Below are positions 55,332 to 64,000 of a stretch of DNA of 64,000 nucleotides, piece after piece. The number at the start of each line of letters is the position of its first letter. Position 1 is the stretch's first letter. The DNA comes from Adiantum capillus-veneris. Its lineage: Eukaryota; Streptophyta; Polypodiopsida; Polypodiales; Pteridaceae. A program made the translations under genes and the position numbers. Where the stretch lies: contig CM043968.1 of assembly GCA_014529385.2 (NCBI GenBank), forward strand, positions 30,103,013 through 30,167,012, given 5' to 3'. The notes below the pieces were generated by a model. It worked only from the letters and a program-made list of their open reading frames with translations, was not told the origin of the DNA and made no database searches.

Positions 55332-57259
55332 TTGGTCTCACAAGATGTTGTGTTTGTAGAAGATTTCGTTCAGCCCTTGCTGTCATGTACTAGAGACAGT
55401 AATGTAAGCTCACGCGACATTTATGACACTTTGTTGCCTCTTTTTAGTGGTAAAAGTTTGAATGTAAATTACAATGAGGCAAATGTACAGCCTATGGGGG
55501 TTTTTGAAAATGTTACAGATCAGCCTATTACTGACGCAGATGTACATGATGTACTTGATGAGGAAAGGGCTAAGAATGAGCAGGCTAGAGGTATGCCTAA
55601 ATGACTGGTGCATACTTTGCGTGACAATAAATTGGATGCTCCTTTGTCTAGTCGTACTCCTCCCCATGCATCTTATGCATCATATTGTTATGCTTTGGCT
55701 ATGTCTAGCTTACAGGATGTTGAGGAATCTTTGTCTTTTAATGAAGCACAGAATTCAAAAAATTGGATGGCTGCCATGCAATCAGAATATGATGCACTTA
55801 TAGAAAATGACACATGGACTTTATGTGATTTGCCTCCTGGAAAATTGGCCATTGGTATGAAGTGGATTTACAAGTTGAAATGCAAGTCGGATGGTGAGAT
55901 TGATCGTCATAAGGCTCGACATGTTGCAAAAGGTTATGCATAGCAGCAAGGCATAGATTATGAAGAGACTTTTGCTCCCACTTGTCGTATGACTACTTTG
56001 CATTTTCTATGTGCATTGGCAGCTCACTTTGGTTGGGATGTACATCAATCATACACTGTTACTGCTTTCTTGAATGGTGACATATTTGAGGAAGTTTATG
56101 TAACGCAACCTCACGGTTTTGTCAAGAAAGGACAAGAGGATAAAGTATGCAAATATAAGAAAGCTTTGTATGGGTTGAAGCAATCTCCTCGTGCTTGGTA
56201 TGAGAAGGTTGACACTCATTTGGTGAGGCTCTCGTAAAAGTCCAACAGAAAGCACATTGTATGTAAAGCATGAGGGTAATGTACTTCTCATTGTGGTTCT
56301 GTATGTAGATGATTTGCTTATCATTGGACCAAATGAGATACATATTGCTAAATTTAAGGCTGATTTGATTGCTACTTTCAAGATGAAAGATTTGGGACTA
56401 TTGCATCATTACTTGGGTATACAATTTAAGCAGTTTGATGGTGGTATTGCCTTGTGTCAAAAAAGTTACATAGAGACATTGCTATGTAAGTTTGGACTTG
56501 AGGATTGCAAATGTATTTCCACTCCCATGGAAATAGGTTTGAAATTGAGTCTTCATGATGCAAGTGATCCTGCCGATGTCACTCTTTACCAAACTGTTGT
56601 TGGCTGCCTCATTTATGCATGCAACACGAGGCCGGATATTCAGTTTACAATCTCACAGGTCAACAGGTTCATGCATAGCCCAGGGTCTAAGCATTGGTAT
56701 GCCGTCAAGAGGATTTTTTTGCTACTTGAGTGGCACTTTATATCTTGGCTTGTTTTATCCCAAGGGGGGGATCATTGCCGCCAGACTTACATGCCTTTCC
56801 AGATTCAGATTGGGCTGATTGTTTTGACACACGAGTGTCCACAAGTGGTTTTTTTTCCTGCTTGGCAGCTCATGCATATCATGGTTGAGAAAGAAGCAGC
56901 CTCCTGTGGCCACTTCTAGTTGTGAAGCTGAGTACAAGGCAGTCTTTACAGCTACGATTGAGTATGTATGGCTCGAACGCCTTATGGCTGATTTGGGTGT
57001 TGGACAAGACACTGCCAACACTAGCTACAATGACAATCAGAGTGCATTGGCAGTTGCGAGAAACCCAATTTTTCATGCTTGCAGAAAGCACATTGAGGTG
57101 CATTACCACTATGTCAAGGAGACGCTCTCAACAAGAGAGATCATCTTGGCTTGTGTGCCAACACAGGACAACCTTGCAGATATTTTCACAACGGCATTGT
57201 CTCGTGAGAAGTTCAAAGCTTTTCGCAAAGCTTTGGGCTTACTCCCCTTTGTGGACTAA
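55332..57259 (+). pseudogene. Copia K reverse transcriptase and RNase H
   Basis: RT from EAQNSKNWMAAMQSEYDALI and WIYKLKCKSDGEIDRHKARH. The first catalytic block, normally QMDVKTAFLNG, reads [11 protein letters not shown], so the Asp is lost. Then [19 protein letters not shown], the intact YVDDLLIIG (56305), FKMKDLGLLHHYLGIQ and GCLIYACNTRPDIQF. RNase H at 56885-57259: ATSSCEAEYKAVFTATIEYV, DNQSALAVARNPIFHACRKH and ADIFTTALSREKF. Stops at 55941 and 56235 and a frameshift near 56720. Confidence 0.92.
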
Positions 57260-57336
57260 TCATGTCCTTAGAGCATGGAACTTCCCTATCCTCTATGTGC
57301 CATCTCTCATTCACTGCATTAATTCTAGGGGGGATT

Positions 57337-57565
57337 TGTTGCCATATACATGTGGTAGTGATGTGTGTGAATACACTTAGGACAACCGGGGCATTTTTTC
57401 CCTCGCTAGGAGGTTTTTCCCCCCGTGCATTGTATATACGCCCATTACTCTAGGGCTATCTGATCTTTTCGTTGCACACTAAGTAATATACTGTCTGTTG
57501 TGTGCCTTGAGCTTCCTTCGTCTTCTCCAAACTGTGTGTGTTTTCTTGCAACCCTAATTCCAATA
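57337..57565 (+). repeat. 3' LTR of copia K
   Basis: 229 bp, TGTTGCCATATACATG to CTAATTCCAATA, preceded by the polypurine tract TCTAGGGGGGATT (57324-57336). Confidence 0.95.
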
Positions 57566-57570
57566 GTTTG

Positions 57571-58025
57571 GCATACATGTCGACCAAGGGAGTGCCAAGC
57601 ATAGCGTTTTCTCAAGAGTCTCTGACTAACACTATCATTGTGAGTTAGGTTGCCCATCTTAATGTCTTCCAAATTTCCACATGCCTTCAAGATGTAAGCA
57701 TATATGATTGCATCTTGAGAGATGCGCTCGCTTCACACTAGGTTGAAAACAATCCATAGCTTCTTGTACAAAATGTCGACCAAGGCAACGCCAAGCACAA
57801 CTCTTTTTGTCATGAGCAACCTTTGAAAAACAATATCCTTGTGAATTTTGTTTCCATATCAGCTTCTTGCATAGTGTGACATGCCTTAACCATATCAGCT
57901 TCTTTCATAGTGTAATATGCCTTAAAGAGGAAAGCATAGGTGATTGCATATGGAGTGATCTCCTCGCTTAGCATCTGTTGAAAACAGCCCAGGGCTTCCT
58001 AGCTTGCTACATTTGGCATGCATCC
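57571..58025 (-). pseudogene. PPR (PLS-type) gene relic
   Basis: Minus-strand pentatricopeptide-repeat coding remains; such proteins bind organellar RNA. From 58010 down one reads EALGCFQQMLSEEITPYAIT and YAFLFKAYYTMKEADM, then in shifted frames IHKDIVFQRLLMTKRVVLGV and ALVDILYKK, a second unit ILKACGNLEDIKMG-like, and finally LVDMYAK at the copia target site. At least four frameshifts and a duplicated short segment (57880-57940) make it a pseudogene. Unit lengths of 35-36 residues and the LKAC/LVDMYAK phrases fit the plant-specific PLS class. Confidence 0.8.
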
Positions 58026-58145
58026 CCCCCCCCCCCCCCCCGCCCTTACCCCCCTCTTTGTTGAAAACAGCCCAGGGCTTCCTAGCTTGCTACATTTGGC
58101 ATGCATCCCCCCCCCCCCCCCCCCCCCGCCCTTACCCCCCTCTTT
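57965..58145. repeat. Tandem duplication around poly-C runs
   Basis: GTTGAAAACAGCCCAGGGCT with TTCCTAGCTTGCTACATTTGG and GCATCCCC is repeated at 57972 and 58061. Each copy ends in a C-run (17 or more, and about 22) and CGCCCTTACCCCCCTCTTTG. The copies are almost identical, so the event is recent. Confidence 0.93.
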
Positions 58146-58750
<605 letters not shown>

Positions 58751-59236
58751 CATGTGCGTAGTACTAGAAGCACTTTGATCCTTGAGGGAACCTTGCTATC
58801 CGAATGCATAGCAAGCACCACCAAGGAGTTCTGAGTTCACATCGCTCACGCCTGCCTACAACCTTTAAACCTTTAGCTTTTAATATGGAATATTTGTAGA
58901 TAGCATTGTGATTTTTAGATAGCGTTGTGGAGCAAGCTATTGGTCGTGCGATTGCAATCAAGGGGAGTGGTGCAGATGATGCCAAGTGTCCACGTCGAGG
59001 CTTTGGAAGTAGAAAAAACACATTAGGCTCACCAAGTAATGAGCGTTTTCCACAATAGGAAGAATCATATTATCTTAATTCAACTTAAGGACGAATAAAT
59101 ATTGGACTCTATGGCTACGTGGAGCAACAGGTAACCGGGGCGCCCATACACATAGAAGCCTACCCCCCCCCCACCCCCACCCCCACCAAAAAAAAGGTGC
59201 AGTCTTATGAGTTTGTGCAAGCGGTTGCCTAACCGC

Positions 59237-59312
59237 GAGTTGTGATTAGTTGAGTGGTAGAACACTCGCCTTTGAAAGCCCTTGCACATGTTCAAACCCT
59301 ATGTGTGAATAT
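59237..59312 (+). repeat. tRNA-like sequence (SINE head or tRNA pseudogene)
   Basis: GTGATTAGTTGAGTGGTAG resembles an A box (TAGCTCAGTGGTAGAGC) and ATGTTCAAACCC is a good B box, 35 bp apart, as in tRNA-derived SINEs. The anticodon and acceptor stems do not pair well, so it is not a working tRNA. No poly-A or SINE body is evident downstream. Confidence 0.4.
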
Positions 59313-60103
59313 ACACCTTTTTTGTGATCGATTACCTTTTTGGTTTGAGCATTTTGCCCGTGCATTGAAGAAAACTAAGGCATCCAATTTGCCCGACAAC
59401 GTGCTTGACCGGTTGGCCATTGCACCATTTGGTGAACTCTAGAGGGTGCCATATCCTCTAGAGTCTGACTTTTAGTGAGAGCCAACTTAAAGAAATCGAA
59501 CTCGTGTGCTACCCTATTTGTCTAGAGCGTTTGAACTAAATCAAACACACCCCAAAAGGACAATGAGCTTGTTGTTGCTCTATTGGGGCATTCTTCTTTG
59601 ATTCCAATTTAGGTAGACATAAAAGATCTGTTGCATCTAGACAAACTTGGCGTTGTTCATTCTGGCAACATGTGTATATTTTCTAACGCAAAACATTGTT
59701 CTCGATGCAAAAAAACTATTTGAGATAGTCACAAATCAGAAGAAGAACTGTGTCGCTCTAGGCTTGAACTCAATTCCCTGCCAATGGGAGCATCACATGT
59801 CAAATGAACTATTCCATCTTCTCGAGCATCATTGCACCTTATTGGAGGGGAGGTAAGTCCTGTTAAAAGGTAGTGTCCTTTTATTGGGACATTTATACTA
59901 ATGTAAATTTTTTAATGATAATGAAAATTTGTTATACCAACCGTTTTGCCAAGAGAAAGCAAGAAAGCCTAGTTCTCAAAACATATAATAAAAGGTCAGA
60001 TGATCAACCTATGAAGAAGATTCAGCCATGTCAACAATTTCCATCATCGGAAAGTGGGACAGTAGTAGCTTGTAGACAACCACAGGGTAGGTCACCATAG
60101 TAG

Positions 60104-60108
<5 letters not shown>
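59313..60108. other. Sequence without recognised gene
   Basis: Small open frames (59647-59856 plus, 69 codons) show no motif. Confidence 0.4.

Positions 60109-60178
<70 letters not shown>
60109..60178. repeat. (CT)n microsatellite
   Basis: About 35 CT units. A second CT array starts 145 bp away. Confidence 0.99.
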
Positions 60179-60181
<3 letters not shown>

Positions 60182-60319
60182 CTAGAGGTTTGGGGCAAGC
60201 TTTAGATAGAGCTTTTTTTGGATATCGCTCTACTAACCAAATCTAGTAAAAAAGCTCGCTCCAAACAGAGATTTTTGAGCAAGCTTCTAGAATGAGATTT
60301 TTTGTTTCTCTCTCTTTCT

Positions 60320-60322
<3 letters not shown>

Positions 60323-60373
<51 letters not shown>
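60323..60373. repeat. (CT)n microsatellite
   Basis: About 25 CT units. The spacer between this array and the one before it carries AAGCTTTAGATAGAGCTTTT and CAAGCTTCTAGAATGAG, which are weakly similar to each other. Confidence 0.99.
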
Positions 60374-60375
<2 letters not shown>

Positions 60376-60589
60376 GCAACCATTTTTGACATAGTAGACA
60401 ACACGTCACTCTTTTGATCATAGCTTCTTGATCCGAACTGCGATTGGGGTGAACTATATTTTCAATCAAAGAGTATGACGCCCTCTATGCATTGATGTAA
60501 AAATGAAAATTTTGGAGTTATGGAAGGAATTTTTGCAGTAGCATTTTTAAAGTGAATAGGATTGACTCTCATCTCTTATTTTACATACA

Positions 60590-61023
60590 ATGTCTTTCGA
60601 CACTTGCAAGAGTTCTTCTTCTTCAACAAGGTCCACAACCATTGTAGAAAATAATCCAAAATCTCCTAAGTATGGAGATAGCTACACAACCACTCAACCA
60701 ATGACATTAAAAACCATGATCATGGCATACTTCGTATCGTTGCAAGAGACCGTAAAAAAGCAAGGTGAAGACTTACGGACACGTGTTTGAGGGGGCAACC
60801 GTTCTCTGAGCAAGAAAAACTGAGCCACACATCTTTTCGAGCGAAAGTTCTCAAAAACTTGAAAAGAGATTCATATTTACTCAAGCTATATATTCGATTA
60901 CAAAATGCAGCTATCTTTTTTCAAGCTAGCAGTGAAGTCAACCTTGGTGGCAAAAAACTCTCCCAGGCTGAAGATTTTGTTATTTCTTTAAGTGAAAGAA
61001 GCACTATATGCAAAATGGCATAA
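60590..61023 (+). other. Uncertain open frames
   Basis: Two plus frames (60590-60790, Ser/Thr-rich start MSFDTCKSSSSSTRS; 60787-61023) overlap by four bases in the ATGA style. Composition is plausible for protein, but nothing is recognised. Confidence 0.2.
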
Positions 61024-61072
61024 ATATCAAGTCATCATTGATTGAACCAACCAGATTCTCAAGGGAACAATA

Positions 61073-61900
61073 TTATGCTGAAACTCTAGCCCCTCCTAGC
61101 CCCTGGAATAGCTCTACTTTTGTTAGTGCGGCCTGATGCATAAACTCATGAGTTATGGAGTCTAAGCCGAGGACACGAAAGAACACAAAATACATGTGTT
61201 TGCATGGCACATACGTGAGGCATTGGCTGTCTATTTTTAGGAAGTCCTCACAAGTACATCGAGGAAAGTCTGCAATGGTCACCGCATAAGTCATACCCAT
61301 TTGAGCTGAACCATCAGTGCTAATGTGGAAAACATGCGATGAATTTGGCACCAATATTACCTCCCACACCAACTTTGCTGCATGCTTCTTCCCAATTCAA
61401 TCCGGTCATGGAACTCCTTGGTTAGTTTTGACCTCCATCTCACTTGTTTTCATCTCTAAACTTTGCACGAAAAGAACTAGGTTGCGGCCCATTCTGCCTT
61501 GAAGGGTGGTTTCCCATAGGTGTGCATGCATTACCACCTTGCAAAACAAATCCATTCCTTTGAAGCATCTCAACCTCCAAAGGCAGAAGGAAAGTTCCCT
61601 CATCCACAGTCCACGTTCCAAGGGCAGGTCCAGGAGGTCCAATAATCATGTCATCAATATTCCAAGCATGACTGTTTCTACTGTTGCAAAACCAGAAAAA
61701 TCCCTCAACAACCCCTTCTGGTTTAGGGCCTGCGGAGCAGGATATTTCCTCCTTCCCCAAAAACACGGTGCTGGAACTCCAGTTTTAATGTTACTTGAAG
61801 TCTCATTTATAAATCTACCATAATGTGTTGTCTCACCAAGCAAAACGCGAAAACATGTCATTTTTCTGCCAGGCTCTGTTCGTCAAATTGCCCAAACTGT
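61073..61900 (-). CDS. SWIM zinc-finger protein (transposase-like), partial
   Basis: Minus-strand gene. The last part (61073-61372) reads VWEVILVPNSSHVFHISTDG, MTYAVTIADFPRCTCEDFLK, YVPCKHMYFVFFRVLGLD and ITHEFMHQAAL. CTC followed 15 residues later by CKH is the CxC...CxH SWIM motif, a zinc-binding module in MULE-type transposases, FAR1-like factors and E3 ligases. Upstream in another frame (61440-61766) comes an acidic/aromatic stretch (VEGFFWFCNSRNSHAW, DEGTFLLPLEVEMLQRNG). One or two frame breaks between them may be introns or lesions. A further open frame 61883-62149 (SVRKTRPIFIDPDETLEEDS) may be its N-terminal exon. It diverges from the gene at 62209. Confidence 0.6.
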
Positions 61901-62208
61901 TCTTGGTAGCTTTTGCTCTAGCCACATCTTTGATGCCGCAAAATTGACCGACTTGTTTTGTGCTCTACAATTGAATGGTGTGGTAACTGTGACAAACTCA
62001 GGTCTATGGCTATCCTCCTCGAGAGTTTCATCAGGGTCAATAAAAATAGGTCTAGTTTTGCGCACACTCTTTTCCCTTATTGAATCTCTATTCATCTCCG
62101 GGCTTGGAATTTGCATTTCAAGAACTACCGAAGATGTTGCAGGTGACAAAAAAAAAGCTTGTAGTTTGTGTATTGATTGTTGTGTTTTTGGTCTTTGTCT
62201 AACACATT

Positions 62209-62898
62209 GTGTTTTTTGTTAAAGGTGACAACCTATTTTGGATAGAGAAGGTGTGTAGAGCATCTAACTTACTTATTTATCGATGTGAGGTAGTTATGCA
62301 TCACTCTCCTTACGGATATGTTGAGGTTGGCGGAGATCGTCATGAGGTTGTGGCTCTAGTATATGATTTATGTATGCATTTAAGGTTAAATAATACTATT
62401 CTTGCTATTTTATGCTTTTTGTTTTTGCAGTGTGATAGTTTGATGTTGTTCTTCATTCACATGCGTGGAGTTCTACCACCTGTTTACATTGTTGAAAGTA
62501 CACCCTTTTTTCATGCTGTAGGTATGACTCCTACAGATACCATCATGCGGCACTACATGCCAGAGACAGCATATGCGGTGATGGAGTCCGGGCTACCTTG
62601 GCGTGGGTCTATGCAACGTTGTTCTTCATTTATTTCTTCCTTGGTGGAGCTCCTTTGTCGGCCTAAGGGCATATGCTTAGAGTTTGGTTGTGGGACAGCT
62701 CCAGTTCTTCGGGCGTGTTTATGCTCTGGTCGTGCATGTGCATCCTTGGATAGTGATGCGGCTTTGATTTTGACGTATGTGCTGCCGATACTTCAGTCTC
62801 AGTCTAGTGGGCGAGAGAGACGGGAGGCATCGACATCTGCAGATGTGGTGGATGAAGGAGACATACCATTGGATGGAAACCCGTTTGATGACTTGTGA
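62209..62898 (+). CDS. Methyltransferase-like protein, C-terminal part, one intron
   Basis: Plus-strand open frame of 229 codons. An 84-bp in-frame intron is likely at 62347-62430: it starts GTTGTGG, ends GCTTTTTGTTTTTGCAG, and its translation is purely hydrophobic filler. After it come PVYIVESTPFFHAVGMTPTD, then ESGLPWRGSMQRCSSFISSL, VELLCRPKGICLEFGCGTAP and SGRACASLDSDAALILTYVL. The series PWRG-(helix)-LLCxPxGxxLxFGCGTxPVxxACLxSGRxCxSLDxD matches the layout of amino-methyltransferases of the N6/N4 DNA type, where the FGCGT loop binds S-adenosylmethionine and the acidic residue after SGR holds the ribose. The catalytic (D/N/S)PP(Y/W) motif is not in this segment and should lie upstream. It ends with an acidic tail (DGNPFDDL). 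Upstream exon boundary likely at AAAG/GTGACAACC (62225). Function is inferred. Confidence 0.5.
   Translation: MFFVKGDNLFWIEKVCRASNLLIYRCEVVMHHSPYGYVEVGGDRHEVVALVYDLCMHLRLNNTILAILCFLFLQCDSLMLFFIHMRGVLPPVYIVESTPFFHAVGMTPTDTIMRHYMPETAYAVMESGLPWRGSMQRCSSFISSLVELLCRPKGICLEFGCGTAPVLRACLCSGRACASLDSDAALILTYVLPILQSQSSGRERREASTSADVVDEGDIPLDGNPFDDL
62347..62430 (+). other. Predicted 84-bp intron
   Basis: GT start at 62347 after GATCGTCATGAG, T-rich tract and TTTTTGCAG at 62430. The length is a multiple of three, which hides it inside an open frame. Confidence 0.65.
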
Positions 62899-63517
62899 GC
62901 ATTTTATTTTGTCATGGATTCTTATGCACATGGACATACTTCATACTACATACATGTGTTTTCCTAATTTTTATCTCTTGACATACATTTGGGTTTTAGG
63001 ATACTAGTATATTTACCTACCATGGTATGACATCATAGTAGGTTGTTGATGTAGTTATGTGTATTTTTGTGGTCATTTCCATTGAGTTGATCTTTGATGA
63101 ATTAATTTTTGTTTCATTGAATTGCCTTGCCGGTATACATTGAGGCACAAGTAAGAAGGATGGTGCGAGACCCCAGATACGATATGCATCCTCTCAACAA
63201 GCCACATAAAAGACATGTCTTAATTGATAATGAGTGTGATTCGTCATCATAAAAGTTTGTTGAAATGAAGAGACAATGTTTTTTTTTAAAATGACGTTCT
63301 TTTATGTTCGTTGTAGAATTCTTGTGTCGTCCTTATTTTTGGAAATTTTATGCGTGCAGAAATTGTTTACAATTCTCTCACTCTTTCTCTTGTATGCCAT
63401 TTTGTATGCGATGCAGTCCAATGTTGCAATACAATAGTGTTTTTAAGAAATGATGTTAATTTTTGTTCGTTGTAGCTATCTTGTAGGTTCCTTCTTTTTT
63501 CCTTATCTTGTACAGAA
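62899..63517. other. 3' flank of the methyltransferase-like gene
   Basis: T/G-rich. No coding signal. Repeated phrase TTTTTTAAAATGACGTTC/GAAATGATGTTAATTTTTGTTCG with TTCGTTGTAG at 63281-63316 and 63444-63477 marks an old duplication of about 165 bp. Confidence 0.5.
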
Positions 63518-63518
63518 C

Positions 63519-63592
<74 letters not shown>
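63518..63592. repeat. Compound (CT)n(AC)n microsatellite
   Basis: About 11 CT units followed by about 26 AC units. Confidence 0.99.
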
Positions 63593-63649
63593 TATTTGTA
63601 ACTAAGTCTCGCTCGGGGTTTGTAGTTCGCTCGGTGTATGGTAAGACTC

Positions 63650-64000
63650 TTGATTGAGAATGAGAATCTCAAGACGACACTTGAGATGCAAACAATGTAA
63701 ACTCTCTCTTGTGGACTTGAATGCTTTGAAGGAGCGCATGAGCAAAGTGGAGAATGACCATGTATTGAAAGAGGAGAAATTTGACACCATGAGAGTGTAT
63801 ATTATGACATGAAAAAGGTATGCACAAACAAATCTTGGGTTGTTGTATGCAATAGCAATGTGGTTCCTAATTCCTCCCTCATGCAAACTATGCCTCAAAC
63901 AAAGAATGTTGAGAATGTGAATGTAGAGGAGTTGAAGGAACGAGGGAGACATTCCAAGTCTTATAATATTGTTATTTGTGGAATTCTTGAAGAGAAGTTA
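63650..64000 (+). pseudogene. LINE ORF1-like fragment, runs off the window
   Basis: Plus-strand coding remains. 63710-63785 reads LNALKERMSKVENDHVLKEE, a coiled-coil segment. In another frame from 63805 to the window end the frame is open: ESVYYDMKKVCTNKSWVVVC, then NVEELKERGRHSKSYNIVIC and GILEEKL. A coiled coil, KSW and a strand like NIVIxGIxEE are the layout of LINE ORF1 with an RRM-like domain. It may be the upstream part of the LINE type whose RT opens the window at 1-900, in the same orientation. Confidence 0.5.

Larger units (their letters stand above)
52415..57570 (+). mobile_element. Complete copia element K with TSD GTTTG
   Basis: LTRs 52420-52645 and 57337-57565, internal gag-protease-integrase-RT-RNase H in copia order, and identical 5-bp duplications GTTTG at 52415-52419 and 57566-57570. 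Element length 5146 bp. The two LTRs differ at roughly one position in ten, so the insertion is not young. Stops, two frame-breaking internal duplications and lost catalytic residues show that it is dead. It lies inside a PPR relic on the opposite strand. Confidence 0.96.

Overview
This is nuclear DNA of a land plant, most likely a repeat-rich non-seed plant such as a fern, lycophyte or bryophyte. That lineage guess rests on style only: nested chromoviral and copia retrotransposons, a PLS-type PPR relic with an intron-free ACG-rich layout, and Arabidopsis-type telomere motifs inside LTRs. I could not run a search. Nothing bacterial, no CRISPR array and no operon is present.

Layout. 1-4.9 kb holds a LINE reverse-transcriptase relic, one copia LTR and a partial Josephin-like (ataxin-3 family) deubiquitinase gene on the minus strand. 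4.6-46.9 kb is almost entirely nested retroelements. I name the families locally from their LTRs: A, C, D, F (Ty3/gypsy chromovirus-like), B (long LTR, gag-protease only, no reverse transcriptase), E (seen only as LTRs), G/L (gypsy gag and protease pieces), J and K (copia). A LINE with ORF1 and endonuclease lies at 10.0-13.6 kb and a LINE RT piece at 46.9-47.5 kb. Several insertions have target-site duplications that can be read directly: D1 (GAGAC), E1 (CAATC), B3 (CCAGA/CCAAA) and copia K (GTTTG). 47.6-52.3 kb is lower-copy sequence with a MITE-like inverted-repeat element and local tandem duplications. At 52.4-57.6 kb a copia element sits inside a PPR gene relic. 58-64 kb has long CT/GA microsatellites, a tRNA-like sequence, a SWIM zinc-finger gene (minus), a diverging methyltransferase-like gene (plus, one 84-bp intron) and a LINE ORF1 piece running off the end.

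How the pieces relate. The order of nesting can be partly read: LINE then D1; copia J then B2 then B3 (opposite strand), and copia J then B5 then A2 then E1; B1 then C; PPR gene then K. Nearly every retroelement ORF is broken by stops, frameshifts or lost catalytic residues, so I see no clearly autonomous copy. The best candidates for something undescribed are family B, whose two copies keep a common reading frame with His/Asp-rich repeats where reverse transcriptase should be; a 16-bp LTR motif shared by families A, C and D; and the methyltransferase-like gene facing a SWIM gene at the right end.
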